A stretch of 64,000 nt of DNA from Bacteroidales bacterium WCE2004 (GCA_900167895.1 FUZR01000003.1:62001-126000); one strand, 5' to 3'; positions 1-9,076 are shown, counted from the stretch's first letter. The notes: generated from the letters alone by a model not told the origin. Program-made: numbers and translations.

Positions 1-221
1 TACTTCGCGAACAGCGCGTCCACCGCAGCCTTGTCGCAGAAGTCCATCCGGACCAGCGGCAGCTCCTTGCCAAGGATGGCGCAGACGCCCTTGTAGTTGG
101 TCTCGTCGCAGTTGGAGAAGTTGTCGGCGATGACTACGTCGTAGCCCGCCTGGGTCAGTTCCACGGTCACGTGGCTGCCGATGAATCCGGCGCCGCCGGA
201 GACAAGTACGGTTTTGCTCAT
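1..221 (-). CDS. galE: UDP-glucose 4-epimerase, N-terminal part (cut by window edge)
   Basis: The first 73 residues of an NAD-dependent sugar epimerase of the extended short-chain dehydrogenase family, read from an ATG at 221. The dinucleotide-binding motif GGAGFIGSH lies at residues 9-17, followed by an acidic/Asn stretch (IADNFSN) typical of GalE. GalE interconverts UDP-glucose and UDP-galactose in the cytoplasm for surface glycan synthesis. The rest of the gene is outside the window, so other epimerases of this fold cannot be fully excluded. It lies 52 bp downstream of the outer-membrane barrel gene on the same strand and may share its transcript. Confidence 0.85.
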   Translation of the reverse strand, partial: MSKTVLVSGGAGFIGSHVTVELTQAGYDVVIADNFSNCDETNYKGVCAILGKELPLVRMDFCDKAAVDALFAK

Positions 222-273
222 ATCAGTTTCTTATATTTCCAGTTCTTGCCATCGTCCGTGACCTTCCCGCCCC

Positions 274-1032
274 TTACAGCCCCAGCGTCAGGCCGAAGGA
301 AACGGTGCGCGCGTTGCTGAGCGAGTTCGGGAAAAGCGGCGTAAGGCCGTACATCACGAACACGCCGATGTTGTTCCAGGAGAATCCCGCCTCCAGCGTG
401 GCGCGGAAATCGTTGAAGATGGCGTCGGCCTTGATCCGCTCTTTCGGGTGCTTGTATTTCGTGTAGCCGTTCACCAGCAGCTCGGCGCTGGCGCCGACAT
501 AGAGGGTCGACCGGCCCCACTCGAGGCCCACACGGACCGGAATGCCGAAATAGGTCGCGTGGATCTTGGATTTGTTGTAATTGTAGTCAGGCTGCGAGGA
601 CAGGATGCTGGCGGGCATGTAAGGTTCCGATCCCTTCCCGCTGAGCGTATACGTCGGATTCTTGAACGTGAAGTCCATGAAGGTCCAGCGGAGGCCGGCC
701 GTCATTTCGACATGACCGGCATGGACATGCAGCGCGGCCATCTCGAGGGCATAGAAGAAATTCTTGGACGTACGCATGTCCTGGAAACCGGGGTAATCGG
801 CCAAGGCCGTCCCCCACGCGCCATTGTAGGAGATGTCTGACAGGACGGAGGCGCCGAAATACATCGGGAAGGCTACGCTGACGCTCGTCTCCACGCGACT
901 GTCGCCCTGGGAGATCTCAACCCTGTTGAAGTCGTCCCAGGCGTCGAAATCGGCCTCGAAATGACGGGTCTGAGCGGACATCGGGATGGCGGCGAAAGCC
1001 AGGCCGGCAATAATCAGCCAAAGATTTTTCAT
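274..1032 (-). CDS. Exported outer-membrane beta-barrel-like protein, function unknown
   Basis: 252 residues. A signal peptide (about residues 1-20, ending near SAQ) is followed by alternating aromatic/hydrophobic strands and ends in ...TVSFGLTLGL, a typical last strand of a small barrel inserted in the outer membrane. It resembles the porin-family or PorT-like proteins common in Bacteroidetes, but I do not recognise a specific family and do not infer a substrate. The start is an ATG only 4 nt after a strong -7 box, so the message is probably leaderless. Confidence 0.75.
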   Translation of the reverse strand: MKNLWLIIAGLAFAAIPMSAQTRHFEADFDAWDDFNRVEISQGDSRVETSVSVAFPMYFGASVLSDISYNGAWGTALADYPGFQDMRTSKNFFYALEMAALHVHAGHVEMTAGLRWTFMDFTFKNPTYTLSGKGSEPYMPASILSSQPDYNYNKSKIHATYFGIPVRVGLEWGRSTLYVGASAELLVNGYTKYKHPKERIKADAIFNDFRATLEAGFSWNNIGVFVMYGLTPLFPNSLSNARTVSFGLTLGL

Positions 1033-1036
1033 AATA

Positions 1037-1066
1037 CAAAGTTAAATACTACGGAAATAAAGTCAA
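1037..1066 (-). promoter_or_regulatory. Bacteroidetes promoter of the barrel protein gene
   Basis: On the minus strand TTG (1064-1066) is followed by exactly 19 nt and the -7 box TAACTTTG (1037-1044), matching the TTG-N19-TAnnTTTG consensus. Only 4 nt separate the box from the ATG at 1032. Confidence 0.75.
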
Positions 1067-1075
1067 AGGATTCGA

Positions 1076-2404
1076 TTAAAATTCCAGCGCCACGCCGCGG
1101 TAGAAGTCAAGCAGCTTGGTCTGGTACAGGCACTGGTAGCGGGCCTGGATGTGCTCGGACTCGGCGCGGAGCCAGTTGTTGCGGGCGTCATTGTAGTCCG
1201 TCACGCCGGCCTTGCCGACCTTGTACTTCTCCTCGGTCAGCTCGTAGTGCTGGCGGGCGCTGGCGGCCGCTTCCTGGCTGCCCTCATAACGGGCCTGCGC
1301 GGTGACGGCGTTGTAGTAAGCCTGCTGGATCTCCTTATAGAGCGCCTTCTTAACGTTCTCCAGCTGGATCAGCTGGCCCCTGAGGTTGATCTCGGCCGTG
1401 CGGACACCGTTGCGGGCCGACATCCGCTGGAAGATCGGGATGCTCAGCGACAGGCCCAGCGATTGGCTGAAATTCTTCTTCAGCTGCGTGCCGAAGTTCG
1501 GGAGCGGAATCGGCGAACTGGAGTTGGTGTAGTAGTTGGTGCCGATGCCGCCGTTGAGGGAGAGGCGGGGCAGGTAGGCACCCTTGGCGCGGTCGACGCC
1601 CACCGCCGCCGCGTCAGCATTGATCCGGGCGACCTCGACGACCGGCTTGATGGCGACGGCGTCTTCATAGATGGCCTCCGGCCGCATCAGCAGGGCGCGG
1701 GAAGGATCCCCGACTTCCGGGACCACGATGTCGAAGCCCTCCGGCGAAGGGAGCTCCAGCAGCTGCGTGAGCTCCAGCACGGCGACGCGCAGGTTGCCTT
1801 CGGCCTGGATCTGCGACTGGCGGCTCTGGGCCAGGGTGGCCTGCTGCGCGGAGACCTCCGCGTCGCTGACCAGCCCGGCCAGCCGCCGCTCGCGGACCTG
1901 CTCGAGCAGCTGGGCGTCGTGGGACGCCTGTTCCGCGGCCACGCGCGCCAGTTCCTGGTTGTAGAGGATCTGCACGTAAGCCTGCGCCACGGCCACGCGG
2001 ATGTCGTCGCGGGCCTTCTCCAGGTCGGCGGTCGCCGCCGCCAGGTTCAGCTTGCTGATCTTGATGCCGTTCGAAATGTCGAATCCCTGGAAGATGGGGA
2101 GCTCGCCGCCGAGGGTGAAGCTCGTCGAGGACGTATTCGTATTATCGGAATACGTGTTGTCCTCCGTCAGGCCGCGGCCGAACGACATGCTCTCCGAAGC
2201 GGAGGCGGAGAGGCCGGGCAGGCGCCGGCCCTTCGCCGTGCTCAGGTCCACTTCGCGCTGCTCCACGGCGAGCGCGCTCTGCTGGACCGACAGATTGTGC
2301 TCGAGCGCATAGTCGATGCACTGCGAGAGGCTCCAGGGGCCCTGCTGCGCCTGGGCCGCGACGCCGGCGCAAAGACAAGCGGTGACAATCAGAAAGTGTT
2401 TCAT
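1076..2404 (-). CDS. TolC-family outer membrane efflux protein
   Basis: 442 residues, the usual size for TolC/OprM-type channel proteins. A signal peptide (MKHFLIVTACLCAGVAAQAQ) is followed by two long helical repeats rich in Ala, Glu, Gln and Arg, each opening with the family pattern of an early CIDYALEHN-like segment. It would trimerise into the outer-membrane exit duct for the tripartite pump encoded just upstream. It is the last gene of the efflux operon, 9 bp after the adaptor gene on the same strand. Confidence 0.9.
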   Translation of the reverse strand: MKHFLIVTACLCAGVAAQAQQGPWSLSQCIDYALEHNLSVQQSALAVEQREVDLSTAKGRRLPGLSASASESMSFGRGLTEDNTYSDNTNTSSTSFTLGGELPIFQGFDISNGIKISKLNLAAATADLEKARDDIRVAVAQAYVQILYNQELARVAAEQASHDAQLLEQVRERRLAGLVSDAEVSAQQATLAQSRQSQIQAEGNLRVAVLELTQLLELPSPEGFDIVVPEVGDPSRALLMRPEAIYEDAVAIKPVVEVARINADAAAVGVDRAKGAYLPRLSLNGGIGTNYYTNSSSPIPLPNFGTQLKKNFSQSLGLSLSIPIFQRMSARNGVRTAEINLRGQLIQLENVKKALYKEIQQAYYNAVTAQARYEGSQEAAASARQHYELTEEKYKVGKAGVTDYNDARNNWLRAESEHIQARYQCLYQTKLLDFYRGVALEF

Positions 2405-2413
2405 AGCAGTATG

Positions 2414-3514
2414 TTATTTCGTTTCATCTTTGAGGATGCGCGGTCCGCGGACTTTGTCGCCCTGATTCAGACCGTCCTTGATCTCGATGTTAATGCCGTC
2501 GCTCATGCCGGTCGTGACCTTGACGCGCTCGTAGGTGCCGTCGGCGTTCTGCCGGTAGACATAAGTGCTGTCCTTGATGAACTCAAGGGCGCTTTCCGGG
2601 ACGGAAAGGACCTGGCTCGCAGACTCCAGCACGAGTTCCGCATTGGCGCTGTAGCCGGAGCGGATCATCTTGTCGCCGCTCACCTTGACGGCCGCCTTGA
2701 TCTCGAACTGGTTGGCGCCGTTCACTTCGACCGCCTTCGGCGAAATGTATTCCAGCGAGGCCTCGCAGCTGTAGTCGGGCAGGGCGCCGATCTTGATGCT
2801 GATCGGCATGCCTTCCACCAGCGAGCCGACTTCCGTCTCGTCGACGTTGCCGTCGAAGATCAGGTCGGACATGTTGGCCACGACGGCGACGGTCGTGCCG
2901 TCATTCATCGTGTTGGCCTGGATCACGGAGTTGCCCACCTTGACGGGAATGTCGAGGATGAGGCCCGTGATGGTGGAGCGGACCAGGGTCGAGCTGCCCG
3001 TCTTGTTGGACGAGGACACGCCGTCGCGGATGACCTCCAGGGACTCCTGGGCGGCCGAGCGCTCTTCCTTGGCCTGGTTGTAGGCCTGGAATACCTTGTC
3101 GTACTCGTCATCACTGATGAGCTTCTTGTCGTAGAGGGCCTTCTCGCGCTCATAGTTGGTCTTGGCCTGCTTGAGGTTGATCTCGGCCAGGCGCACGCGG
3201 GACTGGGCGGCGCTCAGGGAATTCATGTCGGGGATGACGCGGAGCTTGGCGATCACCTCGCCCTCTCTGACCATCTGACCGGCCTCCTTGTAGAGTTCGG
3301 CGATGATGCCGTTGATCTGCGGCTTGACGTTGACCTCGTTGCGCGGCGTGATCTTGCCGGTGATGACGGTGGTCCGGTGGATGTCCATCACCGCGGTCTC
3401 CAGTTCCGTGTAGCGGACCTTCTCCGGGCGGGAGTTCTTGTAGAGGTACACGAAGGTACCGAGGATGAACAGCCCGATGAGGGCGAAAATGATGTACTTG
3501 GTAAAGCGTTTCAT
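2414..3514 (-). CDS. MacA/HlyD-type periplasmic adaptor of an ABC efflux pump
   Basis: 366 residues: an N-terminal membrane anchor (about residues 8-25), then a lipoyl-like half (VNVKPQINGIIAEL), a coiled-coil hairpin (about residues 100-170, heptad-rich LAEINLKQAKTNYEREKAL), the second lipoyl half and beta-barrel domains. It bridges inner-membrane permeases to the TolC protein. Its neighbours are two MacB-type permeases and an ABC ATPase upstream and TolC downstream, so a MacA-like role is more likely than an RND adaptor role. Confidence 0.88.
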   Translation of the reverse strand: MKRFTKYIIFALIGLFILGTFVYLYKNSRPEKVRYTELETAVMDIHRTTVITGKITPRNEVNVKPQINGIIAELYKEAGQMVREGEVIAKLRVIPDMNSLSAAQSRVRLAEINLKQAKTNYEREKALYDKKLISDDEYDKVFQAYNQAKEERSAAQESLEVIRDGVSSSNKTGSSTLVRSTITGLILDIPVKVGNSVIQANTMNDGTTVAVVANMSDLIFDGNVDETEVGSLVEGMPISIKIGALPDYSCEASLEYISPKAVEVNGANQFEIKAAVKVSGDKMIRSGYSANAELVLESASQVLSVPESALEFIKDSTYVYRQNADGTYERVKVTTGMSDGINIEIKDGLNQGDKVRGPRILKDETK

Positions 3515-3532
3515 ATGTGTTGTTTTTATTTA

Positions 3533-4780
3533 TTATTCATCTCTCATGGCGTCCACGGGCTTGATGGACATCGCGCGTCCCGCCGGGGCCAGGCCGGCCA
3601 CGACGCCGAGCACGGTCAGCGCCAGGGCGGCGCCGATGGCGACCCAGAAGTCGATCTGGAAGTCGGCCGGCGGGAATTCGTCCGAATGCGCGACGACGAA
3701 TTCAAGACCCCGGAGCGTGTACACGGCCAGCACGATTCCGAACGATCCTGCCACCAGGGTCAGCGCGATACTCTCCGAAATGATCTGCGAAAGGATGTTG
3801 CGCGGCGTGGCGCCGATGGCGCGGCGGATGCCGATCTCGGTCGTGCGCTCCTTGACCGTGACCATCATGATGTTGCTCACGCCGATCACGCCACCGAAGA
3901 TGGTGCCCAGACCGACCAGCCAGACCAGGAAGGCAACGCCTATGAACAAGCTGTCGATAATGTTGAAAATCTGTTCGGTATTGAAGATCTCGAGCGCCTG
4001 CTTGTCGGTCGGGTCGACCTTGTGCCGGGGCGCGATGATCTGGCGCATCTGCGTCTCCAGGTCAGACATCTTGACGCCAGACAGGCCCGTCACGCAGATC
4101 ACGTCCACGCCGTTGCCCCGGTTGTAGAGACTCTGCGCGACCGGCAGCGGAATGGAGATGCGGTAGGCCGGTGCCTCACCGACGGCGACCTGGGAGCTGC
4201 TGACGTCCACGCCAACGATCTGGTAGTAGGACGGCCCGACTTTGATGAACTCGCCGCAGGGATCGCCGCCATCCGGGAAGAGGTCTTTGTAGACCTGCTT
4301 TCCGATCACGCACACCCGCCGCGACTGCAGCAGATCCGCGTCGTTGAGGAAGCGCCCGTATTTGAGGCGCGGCTCTTCGATCTTGACGTAGTCCGGGTAC
4401 ACGCCCTGGACGGAGGCGTCGGAGGAATTCTCGCCATAAACCGCCCGCGAAGTGGGGGCGAAGACCATGGGCGTCACGGTCTCCAGTTCCGGCATCCACA
4501 GCTTGAGCCGGTCGATGTCGGTAAAGTCCAGTCGCCAGTAGCGTCCCTCCCGGAAGCCGCCATAGGGCTTGGAGGTCGTGGAACTGAACAGCATGCTGGT
4601 ATTCGTGGCGAAGCCGCTGAATATGCTGCTGACCACCTGTTTGTAGCCCCGGCCGCCGCCCACCATGACCAGGAGCATGAACACGCCCCAGAATACACCG
4701 AAGCCGGTGAGCAGGCTTCTGCTCTTATTTCGGGTCAAGGAATCCAGGATCTCCCGGATATTGTCTCTGTCTAGTCTCAT
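3533..4780 (-). CDS. MacB/FtsX-type ABC transporter permease
   Basis: 415 residues: one N-terminal transmembrane helix (about 20-45), a large periplasmic MacB core domain, then three C-terminal helices in an FtsX domain with the loop VKERTTEIGIRRAIGATP, a hallmark of the family. It probably pairs with the neighbouring permease as a heterodimer, because only one ATPase gene is present. Its ATG overlaps the stop of the upstream permease by 4 bp (ATGA), so translation is likely coupled. The substrate is not evident. Confidence 0.9.
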   Translation of the reverse strand: MRLDRDNIREILDSLTRNKSRSLLTGFGVFWGVFMLLVMVGGGRGYKQVVSSIFSGFATNTSMLFSSTTSKPYGGFREGRYWRLDFTDIDRLKLWMPELETVTPMVFAPTSRAVYGENSSDASVQGVYPDYVKIEEPRLKYGRFLNDADLLQSRRVCVIGKQVYKDLFPDGGDPCGEFIKVGPSYYQIVGVDVSSSQVAVGEAPAYRISIPLPVAQSLYNRGNGVDVICVTGLSGVKMSDLETQMRQIIAPRHKVDPTDKQALEIFNTEQIFNIIDSLFIGVAFLVWLVGLGTIFGGVIGVSNIMMVTVKERTTEIGIRRAIGATPRNILSQIISESIALTLVAGSFGIVLAVYTLRGLEFVVAHSDEFPPADFQIDFWVAIGAALALTVLGVVAGLAPAGRAMSIKPVDAMRDE

Positions 4781-6083
4781 TCTGCTCTGAGGGCTTCAAT
4801 AGGTGTGACTTTGGCGGCCCGGTGGGCCGGGAACAGGCCGGCCAGCGTGCCGGCTACTATCAGGACGACGGTCACCTCGATCGCTTCGCCCATACCGACG
4901 AGCGGGTTGACCAGGATCGCGATTTTCTGGTTGGCTACTTCCATGACGGACTGCCCGACGGTCTTGTCCAGGATCTGGCAGCCGATCATGCCGAGCAGCA
5001 TGCCAATATAACCGAAAGCGGCCGTGATGGCGACGCTCTCCGCCAGGATCAGCCGCGTGATGGCCCAGGGCCGCGCGCCGATGGCCTTGCGGATGCCGAA
5101 TTCGCGCGTGCGCTCCTTGACCGTGATGAGCATGATGTTGCCCACGCCCACGATGCCGCCGAGCAAGGTCAGGATGCCGATGAACCAGAAAGCATAATGG
5201 AGGGCCTTCTGCATCTTGCCCATCTGCATGTTCGACGTAAACTGATTGTCGATGCGGATGGCGCGGGAATCGTTCGGCGCCACGTTGTGGTGGCTGTTGA
5301 GCACCGCGCGGTATTCTTTCTCGAACGCTTCGTTCGCCGCTTCCGTCGGCAGGCCATGGAAGGTAAACGAGACCATGTCTACCCGGTTGCCCCGGGCGTA
5401 GATAGTTTGAACCGTAGTAAAGGGAGCATAGCACTCGAAGCTGCTGCTCGCAAAGTCGGACTCGCAGATGCCGACCACCTGGAAGGGCGTGTTGCCGACC
5501 TTGACATATTTTCCGATGATGCTCTCCACCGAGACCTTCCTTCTCCCGACCTGGCCGGACAGGGCTTCTTCCTCTTCCGTCAGGATGTCGAGCAGTTCGT
5601 TCGCCACATTCTCCGGCAGGACAATCACCTTGCGCTTCAGGGCGATGTCGTTGTCATTGACGAAACGGCCGTGCAGGATATCGAGATGATCCATCTCCTG
5701 ACGCTCCGGGTAATTGCCGGTGAGCAGTCCATTGATGCCATTCTTCCCATAGACGAGCCGGGTTCTCGTGCTCACGGAGGCGACGACCTTGTCGATGTGC
5801 TCAGCGAATATCTCGCCTGCCGTCAGATCGACATCCCGGTTGTCCAGGTTGATGCGGCGTCCTTCCTTCATGCCCGCATAGGGCTTGGAGGTCCAGTTGC
5901 CGTAGACATCCATCACGTTGGTGGCGATTCCCTCCCGGTTCTTCTCGAAGGAGTTGATCAGGCCGTTGCCCGCACCCAGCAGGAAGATGACGATGAAGAT
6001 GCCCCACGACACCGCGAAGCCCGTGAGACAGGTCCGGAGCTTGTTGCGGCGGAGGCTCGCCCATATCTCTGAAAAGATGTCTC

Positions 6084-6087
<4 letters not shown>
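4777..6087 (-). CDS. MacB/FtsX-type ABC transporter permease
   Basis: 436 residues with the same plan as the next gene: N-terminal helix, periplasmic MacB core domain, three C-terminal helices and the FtsX loop VKERTREFGIRKAIGARP. It overlaps the ATPase gene by 4 bp and the second permease by 4 bp. The two permeases are clearly homologous but diverged, which fits a heterodimeric pump for a small molecule, peptide or lipid-linked substrate; the sequence does not say which. Confidence 0.9.
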
Positions 6088-6806
<719 letters not shown>

Positions 6807-6833
6807 ATAGTGTCCTATTGAACTATTACACTG

Positions 6834-6863
6834 CAAAGGTACATATTATTTTCATATACGCAA
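6834..6863 (-). promoter_or_regulatory. Promoter of the ABC efflux operon
   Basis: Minus-strand TTG (6861-6863), 19-nt spacer and -7 box TACCTTTG (6834-6841), an exact consensus match. Predicted transcription starts about 20 nt before the ATG at 6806. Confidence 0.75.
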
Positions 6864-6972
6864 GAACCCCGTTAAAATTTTTCATATTATTTTCAGGCTT
6901 GCGACGCTTTCGCAAAAATAATAATTATTTATTGTTTTCCAATAATTATATATCGAATTTTTGATTTTTTCA

Positions 6973-7100
6973 TTCGTCGGTCAGGGTGGCCAGGCAAACC
7001 CGTGGCCGCCCGTGGCCTCGTGAACGGGAGGGGCCCGCGCCGACAGGCGTGGGAGGGATGAAGCGAAGCGGAAGGTTTGCCGGCCACCCTGACCGGCGAA
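6973..7100 (+). repeat. Palindromic structured element, copy A
   Basis: One of three copies (others at 10452-10575 and 61838-61962). Terminal arms of about 25 bp (starting CGGTCAGGGTGGCC, ending GGCCACCCTGACCG) pair with one extra base on the 5' side. The core carries CCCGT/ACGGG and CGCC-GACA-GGCG hairpins. Positions 6994-7038 are identical to 61857-61901. The arm sequence is unrelated to those of the other copies. Confidence 0.8.
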
Positions 7101-7122
7101 AAATACGCCCAGCAGACGCACA

Positions 7123-7153
7123 CCGGATGCCCGACCTGATCGGGCTTCTCCGG
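7123..7153. repeat. REP-like nested inverted repeat
   Basis: CCGGA...TCCGG encloses GCCCGA-CCTGA-TCGGGC, forming a two-part stem with a 5-nt loop. It lies 22 bp after palindromic element copy A. There is no T-run, so it is not an obvious terminator. Confidence 0.5.
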
Positions 7154-7195
7154 GGATGGCGTTTTTGCAAGTATTTACTAGTAAACGAATTGCAA

Positions 7196-7227
7196 TTTTG
7201 CTTAGGGGAAAAATCCCCAAAGCAAAA
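7196..7227. repeat. Long hairpin TTTTGCTT-A-GGGG / CCCC-A-AAGCAAAA
   Basis: Two 8+4 bp arms separated by an A/A mismatch and a 6-nt AAAAAT loop. Its role is unknown. It could stop transcription on either strand or be a repeat end. Confidence 0.5.
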
Positions 7228-7302
7228 CCAGAAGCGACTGATAATCAGCAATATGCGAAAACAGGGAGCGCGACAATCCATGGATGACCTTGTGTTAATG
7301 GC

Positions 7303-7333
7303 TTGGACTCCAGTTAAAATATTATTACATTTA
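7303..7333 (+). promoter_or_regulatory. Possible promoter of the BNR lipoprotein gene
   Basis: TTG at 7303-7305, 20 nt, then TACATTTA (7326-7333), which misses the final G of the -7 consensus. The gene also has a strong Shine-Dalgarno-like AAAGGAGG at 7368-7375, 12 nt before the ATG, which is unusual among the genes here. Confidence 0.35.
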
Positions 7334-7387
7334 TAATGGAATATCGCCGAAAAAGAGAACAACGTTTAAAGGAGGCGGAACAAAAGA

Positions 7388-8422
7388 ATGAATCGGATCA
7401 GGTTTTATTTTTTACTTACGGGTATGTTATTATTCTCCGGGTGTATTGGAGTAGAATCCGGGCGTACTGGAGAAGAATGGGTGAAAACTTCTTATATCCG
7501 GACACCGGATATTAACGTTCACGTTATCGGGACCTGCCATCAGGACACCCTTTTTATCGGCGGCCAGACGCGCGAACATAAAAATGGCCTGGTTTTCTAT
7601 CAGACATCCGATAGCGGGGCAACCTGGAAAAAAGGCGCGACACTTCCCGACGGGTATTATTTCAGCGACAGGTCGGTGGTTGTAAAAAACGGCCAATGCT
7701 GGGGTGTCGTCCAAACGAAAGTTCTCGGTGGAGACAAATATGCCTTCAGATATGACGCACGGAAAGATACCATCTTGATATCTGATTTTCATAAAGATAT
7801 GCTTAGCGTTCAATTCTGGCCTGGTGATGACGCATATTATAGCATCCTTGAGAATGGTAAATCCAGGCTGGTCCGTATAAAGCAAGATTTGTCAGGCTTT
7901 GATTATGTACGTGAACTTCCCCGGACTTTAAGTTCTCCAAAACTGCTTATTGACGGCATATGCTATGTAAAAAATACATACACACCCGATTATACCTCCA
8001 GTGAACTTTATGTAGAGAACAGCGGTTCTGTCAATCTTGGAGAGAATATAATTCAAGATATATTGTTCACAACAGATTCGACATGTATTTTCTGGAGTAC
8101 AAAAAAAGAAACGGATGCAGAATATCTATCCGTGTATGAGTATAATGTGAAGACTGAAACAAATAATCTTTTATCTGTTTTTGATTCCTATGATTTTCTG
8201 AAACCGGTGATGATTGACGGGGACAACATAGTCTTGATTGCAGATAATTTTGGCCCGATTTTCTTGGATATGACTATTTTATACAGTCCCGACAGAGGAA
8301 AGACGTGGCGATCTAAAAAAATGCCCTTATCCGCAAGTGACATGTATCTGGATGGGAAAAGATTATATGTTGACGGCGTTACAACAATCGACATTTATGA
8401 CTTCAATTTCCTTGACAAGTGA
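7388..8422 (+). CDS. BNR/Asp-box repeat lipoprotein, function unknown
   Basis: 344 residues with a lipoprotein signal ending LLFSGC (lipidated Cys19). Two Asp-box motifs are visible, SDSGATW at about 74-80 and SPDRGKTW at about 300-307, the turns that mark sialidase-type beta-propellers; no sialidase catalytic residues are apparent. It is probably a surface or periplasmic propeller that binds a partner or glycan. Base composition is much more AT-rich than the neighbours, and AAA/TTT/ATA codons are common, pointing to recent transfer. The AAAGGAGG just upstream supports this start. Confidence 0.75.
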   Translation: MNRIRFYFLLTGMLLFSGCIGVESGRTGEEWVKTSYIRTPDINVHVIGTCHQDTLFIGGQTREHKNGLVFYQTSDSGATWKKGATLPDGYYFSDRSVVVKNGQCWGVVQTKVLGGDKYAFRYDARKDTILISDFHKDMLSVQFWPGDDAYYSILENGKSRLVRIKQDLSGFDYVRELPRTLSSPKLLIDGICYVKNTYTPDYTSSELYVENSGSVNLGENIIQDILFTTDSTCIFWSTKKETDAEYLSVYEYNVKTETNNLLSVFDSYDFLKPVMIDGDNIVLIADNFGPIFLDMTILYSPDRGKTWRSKKMPLSASDMYLDGKRLYVDGVTTIDIYDFNFLDK

Positions 8423-8474
8423 TAATAGATAGACTCAACCTGTACGGCTTCGGCGCGAGGATAGACTTCCTATT

Positions 8475-8846
8475 CTAGTTCAGCCGGAGTTTCAGGAAGA
8501 AGCAGGTAAGCCAAATCCAGGCAAAAAGACCACCGAAGAGAAACCGCCCCACACGGTAATCCTCCATAAGGGCCGGGTCGGAGATGGACCCGGTACATTC
8601 GACACCGGAAGGGATCTGTTTGAATGAAAGCGTAATGGTATATGTCTCTCCCTTGGTAAGGTACTTCCGTTGGTAGTCCCGGCGGATCAGTCCCAGATAC
8701 ATACAGCGTATGATACCTCCGTCCTCATCCAGTTCGGTAATCTTATAAGACGGGCGGTTGTCGATCCTGTCGGCACAACGCCGGACGACATCCTTGAATT
8801 CCCCGGCAAACACTTTCTTTTTGTGGATTGAACGAAAAGTTCCCAT
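8475..8846 (-). CDS. Small hypothetical membrane-anchored protein
   Basis: 123 residues. A charged N-terminal part (about 1-95) is followed by a single hydrophobic helix (about 100-118, LFGGLFAWIWLTCFFL) and a short tail, so it is probably tail-anchored in the inner membrane. I do not recognise the family. It converges on the BNR lipoprotein gene and sits in the same AT-richer patch. The promoter is unclear (TAAGATTTG upstream has one base too many). Confidence 0.6.
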   Translation of the reverse strand: MGTFRSIHKKKVFAGEFKDVVRRCADRIDNRPSYKITELDEDGGIIRCMYLGLIRRDYQRKYLTKGETYTITLSFKQIPSGVECTGSISDPALMEDYRVGRFLFGGLFAWIWLTCFFLKLRLN

Positions 8847-8903
8847 AATGCAAGTTCAAATCTTATACGCCAAGAAGATACGAATAATTATTAGGAAATG
8901 TAC

Positions 8904-8936
8904 AAAAAAAGGACAGATCTTGCGAATCTGTCCTTT
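8904..8936 (-). terminator. Rho-independent terminator of tRNA-Leu(GAG)
   Basis: Minus-strand stem GGACAGAT/ATCTGTCC with a 7-nt loop followed by seven T, starting a few bases after the tRNA 3' end. Confidence 0.85.
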
Positions 8937-8938
8937 CG

Positions 8939-9021
8939 TGCGGTAGGTGAGAGTCGAACTCACACAGGCCAATGCCCACTACCCCCTCAAAGTAGCGTGT
9001 CTACCATTTCACCACTACCGC
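8939..9021 (-). tRNA. tRNA-Leu (anticodon GAG)
   Basis: An 83-nt class II tRNA. Acceptor GCGGTAG/CTACCGC, discriminator A, anticodon loop TTGAGGG on a 5-bp stem, a long variable arm, and T arm GTGAG-TTCGACT-CTCAC. CCA is not encoded. Confidence 0.93.
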
Positions 9022-9036
9022 AGTTGTTTGGGACTG

Positions 9037-9066
9037 CAAAAATAGGGATATTTCTGGAATTCGCAA
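9037..9066 (-). promoter_or_regulatory. Promoter of tRNA-Leu(GAG)
   Basis: Minus-strand TTG (9064-9066), 19 nt, -7 box TATTTTTG (9037-9044). It overlaps the region of the divergent promoter serving the hemerythrin/LuxR gene. Confidence 0.7.
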
Positions 9067-9076
9067 AAAAATTTGC

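Larger units (their letters stand above)
6864..7387. other. Long intergenic region with nested palindromes
   Basis: About 520 bp between divergent genes without a convincing gene. It holds palindromic element copy A (6973-7100), a nested inverted repeat (7123-7153) and a long near-perfect hairpin (7196-7227). From about 7170 onward it is clearly AT-richer than the surrounding chromosome. The rest shows nothing I can name. Confidence 0.6.

Noticed and set aside
1151..4774. 1207-residue open frame on the plus strand across the efflux operon
   Set aside because: Antisense of TolC, adaptor and permease genes; Arg/Val/Asp-rich with no motifs, an effect of high GC.
7336..7515. 59-residue open frame starting MEYRRKREQRLKEAEQKN
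   Set aside because: It overlaps the BNR lipoprotein start in another frame, while the AAAGGAGG is correctly spaced for the lipoprotein; could be a remnant, but unsupported.
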